Shown here: positions 46,431 to 56,873 of the stretch, one piece after another
Numbering within the stretch: the first letter of the stretch is position 1
Layout of the letters: every line of letters begins with the position of its first letter
Assembly: GCA_023525715.1 (NCBI GenBank)
Contig: CM042013.1
Location: 73,493,994-73,557,993 of the forward strand
DNA length: 64,000 bases
Source of the DNA: Cichorium intybus
Lineage: Eukaryota > Streptophyta > Magnoliopsida > Asterales > Asteraceae
Direction of reading: 5' to 3'
Program-made: the position numbers and the translations under genes
The notes under the pieces: model-generated
Told to the model about the DNA's origin: nothing
The model's database searches: none
The model's input: the letters and a program-made list of their open reading frames with translations, nothing else

Positions 46431-49278
46431 CACTACAAATAAAATGACATTTAGTGGCATAAAAAAAGTGCCACTAAAAACCCAAAAAGTGTCACTAAAG
46501 GCCCATGTGGCAATCCGCGGCACAAAAAAAAAAAGTGCCACTAAAAGCCTTTAGTGGTACTTTTTCATTGTGTCGCGGTTGACGTTTTGAGTTTTAGTGG
46601 CACTTTTTTATTATGTCACTACAACACTTGTATGTTTTAGTGGCACTATTTTTATGCCACTATATACTTGTTAAAATAAATATCATTTTTCTACTTTTTA
46701 GCAGCACATTTTGTTATCACTAAAGATTTATATTAAAAAAATATTCACATTTTTTTAATATTAAATGGAATATAAATTAATAAAAAGACAACCAAGATAA
46801 TGTATATAAAAACACAATGTCATTACATAAATTAAAATTTAACTTGTCTAACAACAATATTCTCAATATTTAAAATATAAATGTATTCAAATTTTTAACA
46901 AGTCTAAGTATTGTACTAGTAACACTCAAAACATAAAAAGCAATCAAACTAAATGTTTGTTGGGAAAGAACACACAACTTGATTTCCAATAAACTTTGCA
47001 AAATTGATTCTTGTGGAATGTTATCCTTGACCGGTGATTAAAGAAGACTGGTGAGCCCCTATGACAAACTCAATGCAGAATAAACAACATTAACAGAGAA
47101 ATCACATTAACTACCTTCAAGATCAAGTTGTCATATGTTCGGGACCTCAAGCTCCGTAGAAGTCCAAGGCTACCAATAAAAAAACATACAATGTTATGTG
47201 ATTCTAAAGATAAAAAATGATTCTACAAAATAAGGCAAATATTGTGAAATGTACATACCTTGATTAGGAAATGTTTTCACTATATTTACAACATCGTTTT
47301 TTGATAATTCAACTTTCTCATACATTCTGTTAACAATATTTATGATATTGTAGATGTTAGATTGCCTGTTCCATGGTTTTAAGAAATTTTTTGTGAATAA
47401 TTAATAATATAAACTTGCATAAAAATGTAAAATTGAGGTGCACCAGTAGAAGTTGTCCATTCTCCCATCACGAACTAAAGGAGCATATAATGTTGAAAAA
47501 TCATTTCTTGTAACAATTATATGAATTACGTTTGTAGTATCTTATTCCTTCCAATCTTGTCCAATGGTAACTCTTGTTGGATTATCTGACAAGTTTGCAG
47601 CATGCCAACAACTATTTGGTTGTTGACAGTCATTTGAGTGTTACCTAAATAACAACAAAATAATAATTGTTTGTTTTATGAACAACCATAGCATAATTAA
47701 GGATCTCAAATGCTGGTTGGTTATTTCATAAACATATTTAAAGTATTAAATTGACTAAAGGGCAAGTAAAAGTTTTGAAACACCGAAACACTGTCATCTA
47801 ACATCTTGCTCTTAGGTTACAAGTTCAAGGATATTTACCTAAAATCAATGGAATGTTGATATTGAGAAGATGAGCCATATAGTTCTTCACAATGCGGACC
47901 GCTGCACAAGTGAAAGGAGATTATGAGCATTTGAGAATTTATGATAAAAGAAGTACTAATAACAAGATAATAGTGGCAGATTAGTGACAAAACATCCAAA
48001 ATTAAACGTTACTATTATTTGCGAGGGAAACGCTCAACATCTTTAATAGGAGTAGATTAGCAGAACTTTACCAATTTTATCCTGTGGAATGAAATTGATG
48101 AGTGAATGTTAATCAGCATGCGATGTTGAAAGTATTTGATAATGAAAATCAAAAGCAGAAACACAATGGAGTCGTTTATTTAAGATAATCAATACGACTA
48201 AATCATACCATGAAAATTGGCGTGATGTAATAATCGCTCTGCATGTAAGTAAACGACCTGGTTACTTTTGACAATAATCAAACTCGATTGTAGCTGCAGT
48301 GCAACAAAAGAACATCTATCAATAATCTCAACCTCAAATTATATGTTAAAACGGAGCAACTTGAACAATTGGCCAAGCTGTTTATGGAACTTGGAACATG
48401 GCAACACATGAGAGAACACACAAACTGCAATTGTGCATAACTCATGCTCATTAATTAAGGTCAATCTGAATGTGCTTTTACCCTAATTCAAGGTCAAAAC
48501 TATGGAGCATTATCTCCAAACACAGTATAAACAATATTGCACCTCAATTTCAATTTCTCAAACAATAAGTCTAGAAACACACTACTTTTTGAAATAATCA
48601 CTGAATCGGAACGCCAAACAAACAAGAACACATAAAATAAAAATAAAAAAACGACATACGGTTCTTGCCGAGGAAGTGGAGTTTAGTGGTGGCGGATGCT
48701 TGGAGGTCTGGATGGTGCTCGTTGACTGAAGGAGGGAAGGAGCCATGGTCGTTCCTCCTTCTTCGAGTTTTCTCTCAAAGTCGCGATTACAAAATGCAAA
48801 TCAGCGAAGGCAGAAGCGGCAAGGAAAAGCAGGTGCGCAGCAGATCGGCGGAGCAGGGAACCACGGAGAACAACTCGTTCTGGAAGCTTGGTATGAAGAG
48901 GAGACTCGAAGCCGGATTTGTGATATGTATCTTTTTGATTTCCCGCTGGGTAGAAGAGGAGGGAAGTGAAATGTTTTGAAGTTTTTTAGGATCGGGGTTT
49001 TCAAGTTTTATATTTGGGGTTTTCAAAATTTCTAATGAATTGATATTATATTATATAAAGTTTTAGTGATATTTTAATTATAGATATGGAAATTAGTCTC
49101 ATAAACAATAAAGTGTCACTAATAGATAGAATAATAGTGTCATAAAATGTAAATTGACAATATATCTATTAAAACTTATACCGGTATGAAAAAAGTGCCA
49201 CTAAAAGTATGTTATAGTGGCGCAAAAGCAAAATGCCACTAAAATTTTGTGCCACTAAACGTAATTTTATTTGTGGTG
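46431..49278 (-). mobile_element. Complete non-autonomous CACTA transposon carrying a gene (Pack-CACTA)
   Basis: Left end CACTACAAATAAAAT; right end ATTTTATTTGTGGTG: 15-bp TIRs with one mismatch. A 3-bp target duplication ACC is at 46428-46430 and 49279-49281. Removing 46431-49281 restores an uninterrupted gypsy tandem-repeat unit. Subterminal regions (46450-46730; 49130-49270) hold many GTGCCACTAAA motifs. No TNPD/TNP2 transposase is present. Instead, 46969-48746 on the minus strand is a multi-exon pseudogene of a Rubisco-activase-like protein. Mobile only with a related autonomous CACTA. Confidence 0.93.
46969..48746 (-). pseudogene. Captured Rubisco-activase-like AAA+ pseudogene inside the CACTA
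   Basis: Minus-strand exons with GT/AG borders: 48660-48746 (29 codons from ATG, Ser/Thr/Pro-rich, transit-peptide-like); ~48209-48238 (DYYITPIFM); 48072-48081, a 10-nt microexon GATAAAATTG; 47839-47901 (RIVKNYM, INIPLIL); 47454-47644 (NTQMTVNNQIVVG, IIVTRNDFSTLYAPLVRDG, FYW); 47259-47365 (NIVNRMYEK, VKTFPNQ); 47115-47169 (LDFYGA, then shifted); last piece ~46969-47040 (ESILQSLLEI). Rubisco activase has matching blocks (APAFMDK, VPLILG, TVNNQMV, IIVTGNDFSTLYAPLIRDGRM, DFFGALR). The exon(s) with Walker A and B should lie between 47838 and 47645, but only 193 AT-rich bases are there. One-base shifts near 47596 and in 47115-47169 and an in-frame TAA near 47540 add to the damage. The donor is probably the Rubisco-activase-like gene of the AT1G73110 type. 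Confidence 0.88.
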
Positions 49279-49778
49279 ACCCTTTGGCGAGCTCAGTGAC
49301 TCCTGGTCCTAGCCTTAGCAAGGTCCACATGAACGAAACAGACTTAGCGACTCCTGGTCCTAGTGTTATGTTGACCTCAAGGGTAAAATACCCTTAATGG
49401 ATTCAACGACTCATGGTTCTAGCCCTAGCAAGGTCTGAAGGAATAAAGCATCTTAACGGGACTCAACGATCACTGCTCCTAGACCATCAATTACAACAAC
49501 TCAATGCTAAAATCAAACACGCAAAACGCCAACACAAGACAAAGAAAATCAATGCAATTGCCAAGGCCATCATGCCACCATCCATACACAAAACAAGCAA
49601 ATTGTATCCAAGCTTTTAAGCCTTACAAAAACAAATCCAAAAGTACTTTGTCCAAATGGCCTCAGTTGGGCCTTATAAACATTGTCCACAAGAAACGATC
49701 ATTCACCAAAACAAAACAAACAACGGGTTACCTGTCAAAGATGTGATGGGCCAGCAACATTGGAGGGATCCAACACTC

Positions 49779-51957
49779 CTATTCGGCAACCTGTTTACCA
49801 ACCCTAACTTCCCTCAGTGCACGAGAATACCCGGCAGCTTCGCCAGCCATCAAACAAACATCTTTTAGCCAATGAACTCCCATACCAAAGTCACGACTTT
49901 CCATCACCAGATCACCCACTCCCACTAATCCTTCTGTCATCACCCAAGAGAGATCTGCTTCAGCCTCTTGCAATGCCTTCGTCTTTGCCTGAGCCACCCA
50001 ATCCCGTTTACCCGCGTCTCTCTCCGCACACTCAATCTGCACATGAAGCCCTTCATTCTCTGAGTTCATCTTACCAAGAGTATCATGTAATTCGGTTTTT
50101 TCCCGATTGAGCACAACAAGTTGTTCCTTCAACATGGCATTGTCCTTTTCAGCGGCCTGCAGGAGAGTCATTTGAGACTGGAGGTCAGCATCGAAACGCA
50201 ACACGCATCCACGGAGATCCCTTAAAGCATCCCGATGCTTGTCCACCTCAGCCTTGGCGGCAGTTAACTCTTGTTGGAGAGAATTACGATCAGAATTGGT
50301 GGACAACAACTGTTCCAGACGTTTTGCACCTTCACCAAAGAAGCAGGCACTCTAGGCTGCAACATATCGTAATGAGCCCACAAGGTCAGCCGGGGAATAA
50401 CTCCCGATCTCTGACCGTGTCCCGGGAGGAAAAACATGCTGGACAAACTCCAAAGCTGTATGATACGATGACAGTCGAGCATTGTCAGTCAAATTCCAGG
50501 AGGGCACAAAACACGAAACAGAAGCAGGCTGAACAGTTTCCCCAGTGCCCGCCTGCGGAAGCCGAGAACAAAAGTACCACTTCGGTGACCAAAAACAGTT
50601 AAATCTAGGCGAGGAGGTTGAGCGCCAACAGTCGAGGGGGCCTCATTCTCCCAAGACCCTTCCATGATGACATTTTCAACAATAGGATGGGTACCGATAC
50701 CTGCACCCCCACCCTGGTTGGTCTCCATTTCTTCTCTTGAGACGTGTCATCAGCGATATTGATCACAGGAGACTGGGGAGGAACAAAACTAGACGGCCCA
50801 GACGCTCCCTCACCTCCTGCCAAGCGATGAGGACGTAACCGTCGAGGCAAGACAACATTACCCGAGCTATCTCCAAGACCCTGCGAGACGGCACGACGCT
50901 TGGGCACAACAATAGATGGAGAAGCACGATCAGCCCCAACAGTTCTCTCCATCACCCTCTCATGAGAAACACTCTTAGCTTCGCCAACTGTAACCACCAC
51001 TGGACCAGATCCCATAACTCTTCGTCTTTCCTCTTCCTATACCTCCGAGGCCCTGGTAATAAAAGCCTCATGACGGAAAGCACGAGAAGGAAACACACGA
51101 TCGATCAGTGAGATCTCCCGATACTGGAGACTGCCAGGATAATCTTTCGCTAGTACATCAGTAAAATGGATGTCCAACTCTTGACCTACAAAAAAGAAAA
51201 AGAAACAAAAACCCTAAGTTTCCTTTCAAAGAAAAAAGGGGGGAGAAGAGGAAGGCAGAACAAGACATGAGATGCAGAACCGACCGTCAACAATGATGAA
51301 AAACTCAGGCATCTTTCCCCGAAGCCGCCATGCCATACTCATACCGGCACCGGCCAAAATGTACTCAGGAAATTCCCCGCCACCCACACGAAAGGACCTC
51401 AAAACCTTGGTTATGGCTTCTTTCGCTGGATAAAGGGTAAAAGCACGGTCAGAAATCGACTCAACACGACGCTTCATTATACCCTCTCGATTTTGGTTCA
51501 CCCGAATAAACTGACTTGCCTAGTTCTTCTTCAAGCCTTTCTGATCGGTAACAATTACTTGGCAATCTTTCCGGACACAAAAAGTATAGTTGTTCCCGGT
51601 AGATGCATGTGCAAATCGTAAAAAATGACGGAAAACGAATAGATCCGGCTCCAAGTGATTCGCTCGCGAAAGAAGTTCAAAGCAAACGATTTTGTTCACA
51701 CCGTTAGGAACTAGCCGGTGGATGTGAACATGATAGTGATCGAGAACCTCGTGGAAGAAATCTGAAGTAGGTAGCCTATAACCGGCGTCGAAGTGCTTTA
51801 AGTACATATCTATCTTCCCCGCTAGTGGAAAAGAGAAGATAGCATTATCGGCAGGGATTTCCACATCATCCTCCGGTTGAAATCCATAGGGAGACACTAA
51901 CGAGTCATAATACTCTGTTGAAGGAGAAGCATCTGTCGAAGAACTCATTTTGCACAA
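49779..51957 (-). pseudogene. Antisense gene of the Tat-like gypsy (PF04195-type domain plus coiled coil)
   Basis: Opens at 51957 (MSSSTDASPSTEYYDSLVS) and matches the pattern of the 'putative gypsy type transposon' family (PF04195): LKHFDAGYRLPTSDFFHEVL, YHVHIHRLVPNGV, CFELLSRANHLEPDLFVFRHF. An in-frame TAG (51520-51522) interrupts it, then WRLRGKMPEFFIIVDG follows. A probable intron (~51285-51186; acceptor TTTTTTGTAG) leads to DIHFTDVLAKDYPG. After a basic/proline-rich middle, the last part (49779-50309) is a strong heptad coiled coil: LQQELTAAKAEVDKHRDALR, LLQAAEKDNAMLKEQL, LNREKTELHDTLGKM. It runs opposite to gag-pol. Function unknown; now interrupted by stops and shifts. Confidence 0.75.
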
Positions 51958-52226
51958 ACAAAAAACGAACGAGCGTAAAGAAAGACGAAAGAAAACGGAG
52001 AAGATTTGAAACGAGAGAAGACGGTGAAGGAAACTGACGAGCGAAGAAAGAGGAATTTGAGAGGGATAGATAAGGAAGGGTTGCGGGCGGGAATTTCAAA
52101 ATTCTAACCGCATGATGACTTACGTCGTCTGAGTAACGGTCACGTCAACGCAGAGATAACCTGATGTTAGTACCAGACAACATCACTAGCTTCGCATACG
52201 CAATAATGCCTAAGACTAGGGAGACT

Positions 52227-52787
52227 TGATAGCGTGCCATCCGGCACCCGCTAGCGCGCTTCTAGAAGAGTTCCCTGCAGATCACAACTCTATATCTTCC
52301 GGGATGGAGGATCCTCGCTAGAGGAACTCCAGCCTGGCTCGCGAACAGCGCTCTCGCTGGAATGTCTGGTCCGGATCAGACTTCGCGCCATGCTTCCTCA
52401 TTTACGTATGGCGTCCGTACCTGACACAGATCGTGCGCCTCCCACACGGCCTATCTGGACCAATGCAAGACGTGGCAAAGGACGAGGATCATACATCCAA
52501 TCAACGGCCTGGTCCCCACCTGTCGCAGCAGAGATCCTGTCGGCCACAGTGATACCGTACACGTATAAATACCCTCACAGGGTATCAGGTAAGGGGATCA
52601 CTCACTCTCACTCTATACTCACATACATCACCGTCGCCGGAGATCTGACTTAGGCATCAGAGCGTTCTCCTGGGACCTCCTCCCGGAGAGCGGCTGATGC
52701 CATCTTTCCCTTGTGATTGTGATCGCAGACCTCATCGATAGCAGTCTGAATCCCCTTGAAGCAAGACTGGAGGCCGAGTTCACATCA
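52227..52787 (+). repeat. Tat-like gypsy 3' LTR, complete
   Basis: 561 bases from TGATAGCGTGCC, after a purine-rich actagggagact, to ...GTTCACATCA. TATA box CGTATAAATACC at 52562-52573. Followed by the target duplication TCGTG. Confidence 0.85.
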
Positions 52788-52851
52788 TCGTGATTTAAAA
52801 AAATGGTTATCGTGGTTAGATGGCGTTGGGATAGCGGCTTTTTGAATTACG

Positions 52852-52852
<1 letters not shown>

Positions 52853-52924
<72 letters not shown>
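52853..52924. repeat. (TA)n microsatellite, ~72 bp
   Basis: Uninterrupted TA array between remains of the split agcggt-type repeat and the Helitron/SINE-like region. Confidence 0.93.
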
Positions 52925-52928
<4 letters not shown>

Positions 52929-53037
52929 TCTTGCCGTTAACGTGCGCCAATTTACTGTTCATTTTTTGGTTTTGCTAACCTACACCGTTTTTTCTTTAAA
53001 ATATATTCATTGCAATTTCCTAAACAATTATGCATTT

Positions 53038-53092
53038 GGTTGAGTGGATTGTGAGTTGCTTTGGTAAATAAGGCACCAAGGCTCGAATCTCT
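53038..53092 (+). other. tRNA-like / SINE-type Pol III promoter boxes
   Basis: GGTTGAGTGG (53038-53047) fits the A box and GGCTCGAATCT (53080-53090) fits the B box (GnTCRAnnC), at a spacing usual for tRNA-derived SINEs. No intact cloverleaf. It lies at the 5' side of a Helitron-ended repeat; a SINE head fragment is possible. Confidence 0.45.
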
Positions 53093-53099
53093 TCCACTA

Positions 53100-53530
53100 C
53101 AGTTTTCTTTATATGCAACTTTTTCTTCAAACTCTAGTTAAGTTTAAGTTCCCTTTTTATTAAATTTTTTTTTTACAAATTTTGTATATATCTTTTATTT
53201 TTTTTATATGCAACTTTTTCTTCAAACTTTAGTTAAGTTCAAGTTCCCTTTTATTTTAATTTTTTTACAAATTTGGTATATATCTTTTAGAAAAAATTCG
53301 TACACTTTTTTTTAACTACAGTTCCACTCAAATTTTTACAATCTTTTTTGTTAGAAGTGATTTTTTTTATATGAAACTTTTCTTCAAACTTTAGTTAAGT
53401 TCAAGTTCCCATTTTATTTTAAATTTTTTTTACAAATTTGGTATATATCTTTTAAAAAAAATTCGTACACTTTTTTTAACAATAGTTCCGCTCAAATTTG
53501 TACAATCTTTTTTGTTAGAAGTTACTTTTT
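53100..53530. repeat. Nested T-rich tandem repeats
   Basis: Blocks beginning ttatatgcaactttttcttc recur at 53109, 53204 and (variant) 53367. Blocks beginning cgtacactttttttaac recur at ~53290 and ~53465. Together they form an imperfect array of ~95- and ~175-base periods. Non-coding. Confidence 0.7.
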
Positions 53531-53808
53531 ATTCTCAAATTCTTTTACAACTTATTTTTTGTCATTTCGATTACATTTTATTAACAACTAACATTACAAA
53601 AATTCCCCAACTTTTTTTATATTTTTTTGTTTTTATGTTCTTCAAAATTAGTTTTTTGTTTAAATCGACAACTTCTTCTACAACATTTTTTTTAGCAAAT
53701 TTGTTTTTTTAAGAATTTTATATTTTTGTATTTTATATGATTTTGTAAAGACTTTTGGTTTTTACAAACTAACAAGGCTTTTTTAAAAGTTTTTACATAC
53801 AAAATTAT

Positions 53809-53837
53809 CTGCGGCAACACGCAGAAAAACTACGCTA

Positions 53838-53838
<1 letters not shown>
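53809..53838 (+). mobile_element. Helitron 3' terminus, plus strand
   Basis: Hairpin CTGCGGCAACACGCAG (5-bp stem), ten bases, then CTAG at 53835-53838 followed by T of a TA array. It meets the Helitron 3' rule. The 5' TC end was not identified; the element may cover ~52925-53838, including the T-rich repeats. Confidence 0.62.
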
Positions 53839-53912
<74 letters not shown>

Positions 53913-53933
53913 TAGAGAGAGAGAGAGAGAGAG
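53839..53933. repeat. (TA)n then (GA)n microsatellite
   Basis: TA array to ~53913, then a GA run to 53933. The Helitron 3' end abuts its left side and a TIR element its right side. Confidence 0.92.
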
Positions 53934-55723
53934 TTAGGATATATTAAAAACTATAGTTATTGTGTGGACATAAGACCCAATCAGAAGCCTAGAATCACTA
54001 AAGGTTTTTTGGTCAATTGATATTTAAATTAATTAATGAAATTAAAATTAATACCTATAATTATGGTAAATTGAGCCTATAATCATGGTAATAAGGTAAC
54101 TGACTATATTTATCACCTTCCTTATCTCAAGTTTCCATCGGCATAATTAGAATCCGCCCGCCATTCTAAGTTGGACAACACCACAAGCCCTAAATTTCGT
54201 GCTGCCTCGTTCATACCTCTTTCGCCACGCCAATTTCTTCATTATGCGTAAACAACAAGCGTCCTCAATCTAACAACAAAATCAGAGTTTTTGATCACTG
54301 CATGATTCATCTACTTCGAAAGCAAGTTCGATTTTGAGTTGGAATATCGAAAATGGAAGCAAACTCAGGGAACAAGTAGCCAAACAGCAGCAGGTACTAA
54401 CAATAACTATCGGAAGATGATAATCCCTAATATTTGTTATTCATTTTTTATTAGTTTGTTTATCACCTTCCTTATCTCAAGTTTCCATTGGCACAATTAG
54501 AATCCGCCCGCCATACTATCGAGTCTCTCACAAGCGTCCTCACTATCGGAATTTAGGGTTCTTTATGTAGATGATCTAGATACGTTCACTGCTATGTTAC
54601 GATCTTATTTTATCGATTTGAAGCTTATGTAGTAATTCTTTTTAGAACTGAATTATCGAAGGAATTGATATTTTGGTCGCCAATTCGATAATACAAATGT
54701 TTGCAATCTACCAAGGAAGCTCTTACAAATGACTAAAATGAATTCTTGAAGATTTTGGGGCTGGAAACACGCACATTACGTAGTAATTCTTTCAAAATGC
54801 TATTTGTATTCTATAAGAATTGCAGCAACAACAAAAAATCCTAGATCTGGTGTGTGTTACTATGTGTTCTATCTCTCACCTCCACCCCTCAAAATGATTT
54901 GTAGGTCTATATCAGAATGAAAAAAATTTGTGAATATGGCTTTGTATTTGTTCAGCAACCGCATGACCCCAAGAATGATTCGAGAAGCGTAGATTGATTC
55001 CAGAATAGCAATTTCTTCAACATTCAAGATGCCAAGAATGATTCCAAAAATATCAATTATTTAGACATGTTACCACATGACTTTTTGGTGGATACGCTTC
55101 ACATATAGTAGAAGAATTGAAGAATAACCGTGTATATTCTGTCAGAATAATCGTATATTCTATCAGAATGAATGTATATTCTGTTAGATTCTAATATATT
55201 ATTCTAGTCATTTTGATGTTACACAATAGAATGTAAATATCATTTTGTAATTCATTCTAATAGAATGTTTAATTTACTTTCATATAAATCGGATTTTTGT
55301 AAAATTTTGTAATTTATATAAGTATGATTTTGTAATTTATTCTACCAGAATGGTTAATTTACTTTCAAATTTGTAGTATCATTCTAATGTATGTTTTTGT
55401 AATTAATTCTAATAGAATGTAAATGGTGAAGAACTCAGATGAAGAATCAAAATTGAAGTTTGAATTTAAAAAGAAATTCGAATTTGAAATTGAAATAAAA
55501 TTTAAATTTGAAATTTAATCCCATGAAAAGCTTACATTCCATATTTGCAAAAACATAAAATGCCCATATTACCCTTTAAAATGACATAATTGGAAAGTTG
55601 ATAATTTTTTAATTTAAAAAAATCAATATTCTGTAATTAATCACAACCATTGATCATTTGAATTCTACGCACCAGATTTGTCCTTACGACCACACAATAA
55701 TTGTGGTTCTTAATGTAACCTAG
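53934..55723. mobile_element. 1.8-kb TIR element, non-autonomous
   Basis: The first 34 bases (TTAGGATATATTAAAAAC...TATTGTGTGG) are repeated inverted at the right end (CCACACAATAA...GTAACCTAG), 27 of 34 matching; weaker similarity extends to ~75 bases. Inside, a ~60-base block (cttccttatctcaagtttcc) occurs twice, at ~54108 and ~54461, and a dense patch of attct-gttagaat palindromes lies at 55135-55440. No transposase frame; no clear target duplication, because the left flank is a GA run. Mutator-like is possible. Confidence 0.65.
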
Positions 55724-56866
55724 CCCATACACACACACATACAAGGTTGAAGGTCAAGAAATCCTCCTTCATTTATTTTGTTGCTGAAATCGCCAATCAA
55801 TCAAGAACGAGAGGGAATTGAGCAGTGGGAAGTAGCAATCGCAAGCTATGCAGTTTTCAATAGTGGTAACATGCCGATATTTAATTTAGCGGTTCTCGCG
55901 GTGGTATAGCGGTTTTTTATAATATGTATAATTTATATATTATACTATTACTAGTAGAATTAATATCATAAAACTTATATAAAAAACATATTCTACCATG
56001 ATAACAAACTTTTACAGCAAATGTGTATCAATCTCATATGAACAGCACCATATCCATATTTTATAAAAAAAATTATCAAGCTAGTAAAATAATAAAATAA
56101 AAAACATATGATTAAGTTAAAAAAAATTTACTTACATGGTGCAAGTTTCATTCTACTGCTATCGCGGTATTTCACGGTCCAAAATCACGGTAAATCGCGC
56201 CAAATCGCGACGCTATTTGCAGACCGCTATAATTTACCGCTAAAATGAACCGCTATTTTGTCTACCTCTGCTAACCTCGATACCACAGCTATACCGGCGC
56301 GATTAACTGCGTAGATCGGAATAAGCATAATCGTTGGTTGATTAGGTTAGACCAGGTCATGCAAAAGAAAAGAAATAATGATGCTAGGATTAGCCGATTA
56401 GGACTTACGAGAATGTTAAGTGTTTGGGCTACAAAATACATGTTCGATGGACTGCCCAAATTAGATGATATATATGCTTTGAAACATAAAAACAACCCAA
56501 AATGTTATTTCAGGAAATAACACTAAAATAACACAATAACACAAAATATAGATGAAATTGCGGTAAAAACTTGAAATAGAGTTTCATGTGTTACTGTTTG
56601 TTGAATTTTCCAAGCAATTGATATATATGATTAAAAAAGTCGATCGACAACTTCAAGTTTCATCAGTAGGCATGACCTACAAGCCCTCCAATAATCCATT
56701 ATTGTGTTGTATAGTACAATCTAGTGATGCACTCTAGTTTTCTATTGCATTCTCCGTAGTACATTGAATTCGTCTCATGCATATAAAGTTCTAATTCCAT
56801 GCTAACTCATGGCTACACATGCCAATGTCATTGTATAACGACACTTGCAATTGTCACTTGGCAGTC
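55724..56866. other. Intergenic with an agcggt/accgct inverted repeat
   Basis: 55862-56300 is bounded by blocks such as agcggttctcgcggtggtatagcgg (left) and accgctataatttaccgct (right), inverted relative to each other: a TIR-like or fold-back repeat. The gypsy at 42352 inserted into another copy (atcgcggtcaaaa... / ...gttatcgtggttag). No gene here. Confidence 0.5.
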
Positions 56867-56873
56867 ATTTATA

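Larger units (their letters stand above)
45990..49480 (+). repeat. ~117-bp tandem repeats of the gypsy element, split by a CACTA
   Basis: The unit contains aaacagacttagtgactcctggtcc..., gggtgaaatactccctggcggg and a second agtgactcctggtcc half, so each ~104-120-base unit is itself an imperfect dimer. Unit starts are near 46030, 46134, 46251, 46371, then after the CACTA at 49341. Units decay toward 49480. Non-coding. Confidence 0.85.
42352..52787 (+). mobile_element. Tat-like Ty3/gypsy retrotransposon, RT-deleted, with nested CACTA
   Basis: LTRs are at 42352 (partly deleted) and 52227-52787, with a 5-bp target duplication TCGTG (42347-42351; 52788-52792). Forward: decayed gag, protease, integrase. 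RT and RNase H are gone: protease text ends at ~44515 and the post-RNase H KADTLSKL segment starts at ~44500. Then come ~117-bp tandem repeats, then a long antisense gene before the 3' LTR: an architecture known for the Tat/Ogre branch. LTRs differ at many positions, so it is older than the Athila and gag-only Copia. A 2848-bp CACTA inserted later in the tandem repeats. Confidence 0.87.

Noticed and set aside
48665..48979. 104-codon forward frame in the CACTA
   Set aside because: Lies opposite the transit-peptide-like exon of the captured gene; shadow.
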